Source of the DNA: Prevotella sp.
GTDB lineage: Bacteria; Bacteroidota; Bacteroidia; Bacteroidales; Bacteroidaceae
Reading direction: 5' to 3'
Length of the DNA stretch: 64,000 nt
Assembly: GCA_017471465.1 (NCBI GenBank)
Contig: JAFUTI010000001.1
Location: forward strand, 1-64,000
The notes below the pieces were generated by a model. That model did not search any database. It had not been told where the DNA came from and was given only the letters and a program-made list of their open reading frames with translations. Shown here in pieces: positions 59,875 through 64,000 of this stretch. Position numbers and translations under genes: made by a program. Numbering within the stretch: position 1 is the first letter of the stretch; each line of letters begins with the position of its first letter.

Positions 59875-62571
59875 CTCTTTGAGAGAAGTAATCTTCTCCT
59901 CGGCATCGCTCTGTTTCTTGCGTTCCATAGCAACAACGGCCTGAGGGGCGTTGGCTACGAAACGCTCGTTAGAGAGCTTCTTCATAACGCCGGCAAGGAA
60001 GCCTTCGAGATGCTTCAGCTGGGCCTCCATCTTCTCAATCTCGGCTTCAACGTCGATGAGGTTGCCCAGTGGGACGGCAAATTCATCGGTGCCGACCATA
60101 AATGCACTTGCTGTAGCATCTTTGGTAGTCACGACATTGATAGCGCTGACGTTGGCCATCTTCATGATGGCGGTGTCATACTGGTCGTAGTCGTTCTTGC
60201 CAACGGCTTGCAGTTCAAGAGCCTCCTTCGGCGCGATGTTCTTGGATGAACGTACCATACGCACGCCGCTGACAATCTGCTTCACCTGTTCGAAGGCTGC
60301 AAGCAACTTCTCGTCGTCAGCAGTGGAGTCGTCAATCACAAGCGGCGAACGCATGATGCTTTCACCTGCCTTGCGGTCGTAGAGATGCTGCCACAACTCC
60401 TCAGTGATGAACGGCATGAAGGGATGCAGCATCTTCAACAGCGTCTCAAAGAACTCCAGGGTCTTATCGTAGGTCTGCTGATCAATGGGTTGGGGCTCGC
60501 CATTAATGTAGGCGGGCTTCACCATCTCCAGATACCAGCTGGAGAACTCGTCCCAGAAGAGCTTATAGACTGCCATCAGGGCCTCAGAGATGCGGTACTT
60601 CTTGAACAGATCATTCACCTCGGCGTTTGTCTGCTTCAGTTTGGCCTCGAACCATGCCGTCGCAATTCTATTGCTGGTAACACTAGCCTCGCTAGTCATA
60701 CTAAAATCGTTAGTCACCTTCCACCCTTTGACCAGACGGAAGGCGTTCCATATCTTGTTGTTAAAGTTACGGCCTTGTTCGCAGAGTGCCTCGTCAAAAA
60801 GGATGTCGTTGCCGGCAGGAGCTGAGAGCATCATGCCCATACGCACGCCGTCGGCACCGAACTTCTCAATCAGTTCGATGGGGTCGGGCGAGTTACCGAG
60901 CGACTTCGACATCTTTCGACCTAGCTTGTCGCGGACGATACCCGTGAAGTAGACGTTCTTGAATGGCATGTCGCCGATATATTCATAGCCGGCCATAATC
61001 ATACGTGCTACCCAGAAAAAGATAATGTCAGGACCAGTCACGAGGTCGCTGGTGGGGTAGTAGTATTTTATCTCCTCGTTACCGGGATTGTTGATGCCAT
61101 CGAACAGCGAGATAGGCCACAGCCAGCTGGAGAACCATGTGTCCAGCGCGTCTTCGTCCTGACGCAAGTCTGCATCGGTCACCTCTGGGTCTTTCTGTTG
61201 AGCCAGCTTCAGGGCCTCCTCACGGGTAGCGGCTACCACGTAGTCGTCCTGCTCGTTGTAGTAATATGCAGGGATGCGATGGCCCCACCATAGTTGTCGG
61301 GAAATACACCAGTCCTGGATGTTCTCGAGCCAGTTCTTATAAGTGTTCTTGTACTTTGCAGGATAGAACTTCAGCTCGTCGTTCATGACGGGTGGCAGGG
61401 CGATGTCGGCAAAGTGCTGCATTCGCAGGAACCACTGCAGCGACAGACGCGGCTCGATGGCGGTGTCGGGGTTACGCTCAGAGTAACCAACCTTGTTGAC
61501 GTAGTCTTCTATCTTCTCCATCAGGCCGGCTTCCTGCAGGTCTTTCGAAATCTGCTTACGGCAAACCATACGGTCCATGCCCACATAGAGCGGAGACTGC
61601 TCAGAGATGGTACCATCGGGATTAAAGATGTCGATGGTCTCCAGATTGTGCGTCTTGCCCAGCATGTAGTCGTTGGTATCGTGGGCGGGTGTCACCTTTA
61701 GACAACCCGTACCGAACTCGATGTCAACGTAACGGTCCTCGATAACGGGAATGACACGGTTCACCAACGGAACGATGACCTTACGGCCTTTCAACCACTG
61801 GTTCTTTGGGTCCTTGGGATTGATACACATGGCGGTATCACCCATGATGGTCTCAGGACGCGTGGTGGCAACGACGGCGTAGAAGCCTTTATCATCCTTG
61901 TGGATGATATTGCCCTCAGCCTCTAGTCCTGCTAGATTATCTAGACTATCTAGACCATCTACATAATATTTGAGATGGAACAGATGGCTCTGCTCTTCCT
62001 TGTAGATAACCTCTTCGGTTGACAGGGCCGTCAGCGCCTTGGGATCCCAGTTCACCATGCGCAGGCCGCGGTAGATGAGTCCTTTGTTATACAAGTCGAC
62101 AAAAACCTTGATCACGCTCTCGCTACGCTTCTCGTCCATCGTGAAAGCCGTGCGGTCCCAGTCGCAGCTGGCTCCCAGACGGCGCAACTGCTTGAGGATG
62201 ATACCTCCGTGCTCATGAGTCCAGTCCCAGGCGTGCTCCAGGAACTGCTCGCGGGTCAGGTCGCGCTTCCTGATGCCTTCACCTGCCAACTTTTTCACCA
62301 CCTTGGCCTCCGTAGCAATAGAGGCGTGGTCGGTGCCAGGCACCCACAGTGCATTCTTGCCCTCCATGCGGGCACGTCGCACGAGAATGTCCTGAATGGT
62401 GTTGTTCAGCATGTGGCCCATGTGAAGCACTCCCGTCACATTGGGCGGCGGAATAACGATGGTGTAGGGCTCGCGTCCGTCGGGTTTACTACTGAAGAGC
62501 TTGTTGTCCAGCCAATACTGATACCATTTTGATTCAACCTCTTTAGGGTCGTATTTGCTTGCTATTTCCAT
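59851..62571 (-). CDS. valS: Valyl-tRNA synthetase
   Basis: A 906-residue class I synthetase. [20 protein letters not shown] carries the HxGH element, [13 protein letters not shown] the editing domain, and [15 protein letters not shown] the KMSKS loop; the C-terminal coiled coil ([21 protein letters not shown]-type) is present. Two in-frame 9-bp repeat arrays are present: [15 protein letters not shown] (about residues 203-217, in the editing domain) and a [15 protein letters not shown] array (about 619-633). Both appear compatible with function. The promoter box (TAACTTTG, 62594-62601) precedes it. Confidence 0.96.
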   Translation of the reverse strand: MEIASKYDPKEVESKWYQYWLDNKLFSSKPDGREPYTIVIPPPNVTGVLHMGHMLNNTIQDILVRRARMEGKNALWVPGTDHASIATEAKVVKKLAGEGIRKRDLTREQFLEHAWDWTHEHGGIILKQLRRLGASCDWDRTAFTMDEKRSESVIKVFVDLYNKGLIYRGLRMVNWDPKALTALSTEEVIYKEEQSHLFHLKYYVDGLDSLDNLAGLEAEGNIIHKDDKGFYAVVATTRPETIMGDTAMCINPKDPKNQWLKGRKVIVPLVNRVIPVIEDRYVDIEFGTGCLKVTPAHDTNDYMLGKTHNLETIDIFNPDGTISEQSPLYVGMDRMVCRKQISKDLQEAGLMEKIEDYVNKVGYSERNPDTAIEPRLSLQWFLRMQHFADIALPPVMNDELKFYPAKYKNTYKNWLENIQDWCISRQLWWGHRIPAYYYNEQDDYVVAATREEALKLAQQKDPEVTDADLRQDEDALDTWFSSWLWPISLFDGINNPGNEEIKYYYPTSDLVTGPDIIFFWVARMIMAGYEYIGDMPFKNVYFTGIVRDKLGRKMSKSLGNSPDPIELIEKFGADGVRMGMMLSAPAGNDILFDEALCEQGRNFNNKIWNAFRLVKGWKVTNDFSMTSEASVTSNRIATAWFEAKLKQTNAEVNDLFKKYRISEALMAVYKLFWDEFSSWYLEMVKPAYINGEPQPIDQQTYDKTLEFFETLLKMLHPFMPFITEELWQHLYDRKAGESIMRSPLVIDDSTADDEKLLAAFEQVKQIVSGVRMVRSSKNIAPKEALELQAVGKNDYDQYDTAIMKMANVSAINVVTTKDATASAFMVGTDEFAVPLGNLIDVEAEIEKMEAQLKHLEGFLAGVMKKLSNERFVANAPQAVVAMERKKQSDAEEKITSLKESIAALRK
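60672..60716. repeat. Degenerate 9-bp CTAG-type repeat inside valS
   Basis: Five units with CTGGT, CTAGC, CTAGT, CTAAA and TTAGT cores at exact 9-bp spacing, in frame, encoding three-residue repeats of the type T/A-S-x. More diverged than the array at 61921-61965 but with the same period. Confidence 0.6.
61921..61965. repeat. 9-bp CTAGA tandem repeat inside valS
   Basis: Five contiguous 9-bp units of the form nnCTAGAnn (the first CTAGT, the last CTACA), in frame with valS, encoding [12 protein letters not shown] and GLE. Nearly the same unit as the intergenic array at 21753-21790 (shared TAGATGGTCTAG). Confidence 0.85.
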
Positions 62572-62593
62572 ATACCTATTTTAAAAACGGCTG

Positions 62594-62601
62594 CAAAGTT
62601 A
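62594..62601 (-). promoter_or_regulatory. -7 box of the valS promoter
   Basis: TAACTTTG on the minus strand, 23 bp before the ATG at 62571. A TTG (62624-62626) is 22 bp upstream, at the long end of the allowed spacing. Confidence 0.6.
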
Positions 62602-62641
62602 CGCATTTTCCTTGAATTTGCGACAAGATTTTACTAAAAAG

Positions 62642-62672
62642 TTGGTGAAATGAAAATTATTGTTTACCTTTG
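62642..62672 (+). promoter_or_regulatory. Promoter of mazG
   Basis: TTG (62642-62644), a 20-bp spacer and TACCTTTG (62665-62672). It includes the TTG at 62670 that opens the longer reading frame, which excludes that codon as the start. Confidence 0.75.
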
Positions 62673-62705
62673 CCGTGGAAAAAACGAAATACGAATACTC
62701 AGAAA

Positions 62706-63560
62706 ATGCATACAAGGGAAGAACAGTTGAAGGCTTTCGGACGGTTGCTTGACGTGCTCGACCAGCTACGTGAGAAGTGTCCGTGGGACAAAAAGCAGAC
62801 TAACGAGTCGCTGCGTCCAAACACGATTGAGGAGACCTATGAACTCTGTGATGCCTTGATGCGTGACGACCGCAAGAATATCTGCAAGGAATTGGGCGAT
62901 GTGCTGATGCATGTGATGTTTTACGCCAAGATTGGTTCCGAAACGGGCGACTTCGATATGGCCGATGTCTGTAATCAGCAGGCCGACAAGCTCATCTTCC
63001 GACATCCGCATATCTACCATCCGTCGCAAGTGGGTGCCGAAGCCCCAAAGCCTCTGCCATTTGGTGAGGATTCCCAGAGCAGAGAGTTTGCAGATGCCAA
63101 GACGTCGGAGCAGGTTCTCCAGAACTGGGAGCAAATAAAGCTGAAAGAGAAGGACGGGAACAAAACCGTCTTGGCAGGTGTCCCCGCATCGCTACCCTCA
63201 CTCATCAAGGCATACCGGATACAGGACAAAGCTCGCAATGTGGGGTTCGACTGGGAGAAAAAAGAGGATGTATGGCCAAAGGTGCATGAAGAGCTGGAAG
63301 AGCTGGAAATGGAACTGAAAAAGGGCGATAAGGAGCTGTCAACCAGCGAGCTTGGTGATTTTCTTTTTGCGGTTATTAATGCTGCCCGCCTTTATAAGTT
63401 GAATCCTGAGAATGCTCTTGAGCGTACAAACCAGAAGTTCATCCGTCGCTTCAATTACATTGAAGAACACAGCATCCGTTCCGGTCGTCCGCTGACAGAG
63501 ATGACGCTTGGGGAAATGGATGCTTTGTGGAACGAAGCGAAGAAGATAGAAGAACAATAA
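62706..63560 (+). CDS. mazG: Nucleoside triphosphate pyrophosphohydrolase MazG
   Basis: About 284 residues from the ATG at 62706. Two MazG domains: LDQLREKCPWDKKQTNESLRPNTIEETYEL with KELGDVLMHVMFYA, then VHEELEELEMELKKG with SELGDFLFAVIN. Both carry the EExxE and ExxD metal motifs. Hydrolyses NTPs to NMP and pyrophosphate, for example to limit aberrant nucleotides or ppGpp. The lipoprotein gene follows 17 bp later. Confidence 0.95.
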   Translation: MHTREEQLKAFGRLLDVLDQLREKCPWDKKQTNESLRPNTIEETYELCDALMRDDRKNICKELGDVLMHVMFYAKIGSETGDFDMADVCNQQADKLIFRHPHIYHPSQVGAEAPKPLPFGEDSQSREFADAKTSEQVLQNWEQIKLKEKDGNKTVLAGVPASLPSLIKAYRIQDKARNVGFDWEKKEDVWPKVHEELEELEMELKKGDKELSTSELGDFLFAVINAARLYKLNPENALERTNQKFIRRFNYIEEHSIRSGRPLTEMTLGEMDALWNEAKKIEEQ

Positions 63561-63577
63561 AGAAGAAAGGAAAGAAT

Positions 63578-64000
63578 ATGATGAAGAGAATTGTGTCTTT
63601 TGTTTTTGCCCTGGCCATTTTTTCAATGGTTGGATGTGGTGGTAAACGCTCACAGTCGGCAGCTAACGAAGAACCGGACTCAACGGTAGCCTTTGTGCTT
63701 AATTCCGATTCCTTGGTATATGGAATCTGTGGTGACGGCACGGCTATGAATACGTTGCAGTTAATAACTGATGTCGGTGACACTCTGACGCTGAGTATTG
63801 ACGAAGCCAACAACAATGGATTGTGCTTTGGCGGCTTTCAGAGCGGCGACCGTATGGCTGTGATGCTCAAGGATGAGGCAACAGCCAAGTCGGTTATCAA
63901 CCAGTCTGCTTTGTTAGGTGATTGGGTGATGCCAAATCCGTTGGACGGCAGTTCGGAAATGGGTATCCGTATCAAGGAAGGTGGTATTGCCGAGAGTATT
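63578..64000 (+). CDS. Lipoprotein, partial at window end
   Basis: Open from the ATG at 63578 to the window end (141 codons). MMKRIVSFVFALAIFSMVGC is a lipoprotein signal with lipobox MVGC. The Ser/Glu-rich linker is followed by a beta-type segment (GICGDGTAMNTLQLITDVGDT) and LLGDWVMPNPLDGSSEMG, which resembles lipocalin-like or DUF4738-like Bacteroidota lipoproteins. The family is a guess. Co-transcribed with mazG. Confidence 0.75.
   Translation, partial: MMKRIVSFVFALAIFSMVGCGGKRSQSAANEEPDSTVAFVLNSDSLVYGICGDGTAMNTLQLITDVGDTLTLSIDEANNNGLCFGGFQSGDRMAVMLKDEATAKSVINQSALLGDWVMPNPLDGSSEMGIRIKEGGIAESI

Noticed and set aside
63561-63600. Frameshift at the start of the final lipoprotein gene
   Set aside because: On re-reading, the frame from 63578 runs without interruption through the signal peptide and to the window end.

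Overview
The window reads as a chromosomal segment of a Bacteroidota member, most likely Prevotellaceae (Prevotella/Segatella-like). The evidence is a SusC/SusD pair, secreted proteins with the Prevotella-type C-terminal tail (YNI.G.RV....GLYI..GKK), Bacteroidota-restricted families (DUF5686, DUF4924), the trp gene order BEGDCFA, A-rich translation starts without clear Shine-Dalgarno sequences, and many copies of the Bacteroidota promoter form TTTG-N19-22-TAnnTTTG. No rRNA, tRNA, transposase, phage gene or CRISPR array was seen.

Layout. (1) 412-19467, minus strand: a pectin utilisation locus with a secreted protein, SusD, SusC, a giant pectin methylesterase, a family 1 pectate lyase and a 1602-residue protein fusing GH28, GH105 and a third module. 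Two palindromes with the core AAACGTTT lie upstream of susC and of the last gene. (2) 19558-26192, minus strand: the complete trpBEGDCFA operon, preceded by a strong promoter, an 18-residue leader peptide with three consecutive Trp codons and an intrinsic terminator, which is a textbook-type ribosome-mediated attenuator. (3) 26247-36357, minus strand: a compact operon of ketosynthase, ACP, dehydratase, MMPL exporter, carotenoid-desaturase-like oxidoreductase, LolA-like protein, DUF5686 protein and a GNAT-like protein. It resembles the core of an aryl polyene/flexirubin cluster but has no ketoreductase, ammonia lyase or glycosyl/acyltransferase. (4) 36570-36653, plus strand: a candidate small RNA with its own promoter and terminator. 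(5) 36692-46487: an arylacetate module with an ACT protein, two phenylacetate-CoA ligases, a fused ADP-forming acyl-CoA synthetase, an aminotransferase, indolepyruvate oxidoreductase IorAB and a ROK kinase. Together these can turn aromatic amino acids into arylacetyl-CoA and ATP. (6) 46595-54877, plus strand: housekeeping genes (LysE-type exporter, DUF4924, rfbD, prfC, a YrdC/Sua5 protein, an HI0933-type flavoprotein, a ClC channel, fmt). (7) 54930-64000: a 51-residue small ORF, rpe, an ECF sigma factor, a sugar kinase-nucleotidyltransferase fusion, two tandem deoxynucleoside kinases, valS, mazG and the start of a lipoprotein gene.

Across these regions two families of very short tandem repeats recur. 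A 9-bp CTAG-cored repeat lies between trpD and trpC and twice in frame inside valS. An 8-bp nnCGTTAT repeat lies in two intergenic gaps. Together with the trp attenuator, the small RNA and the minimal polyene-like operon, these are the observations I would follow up first.
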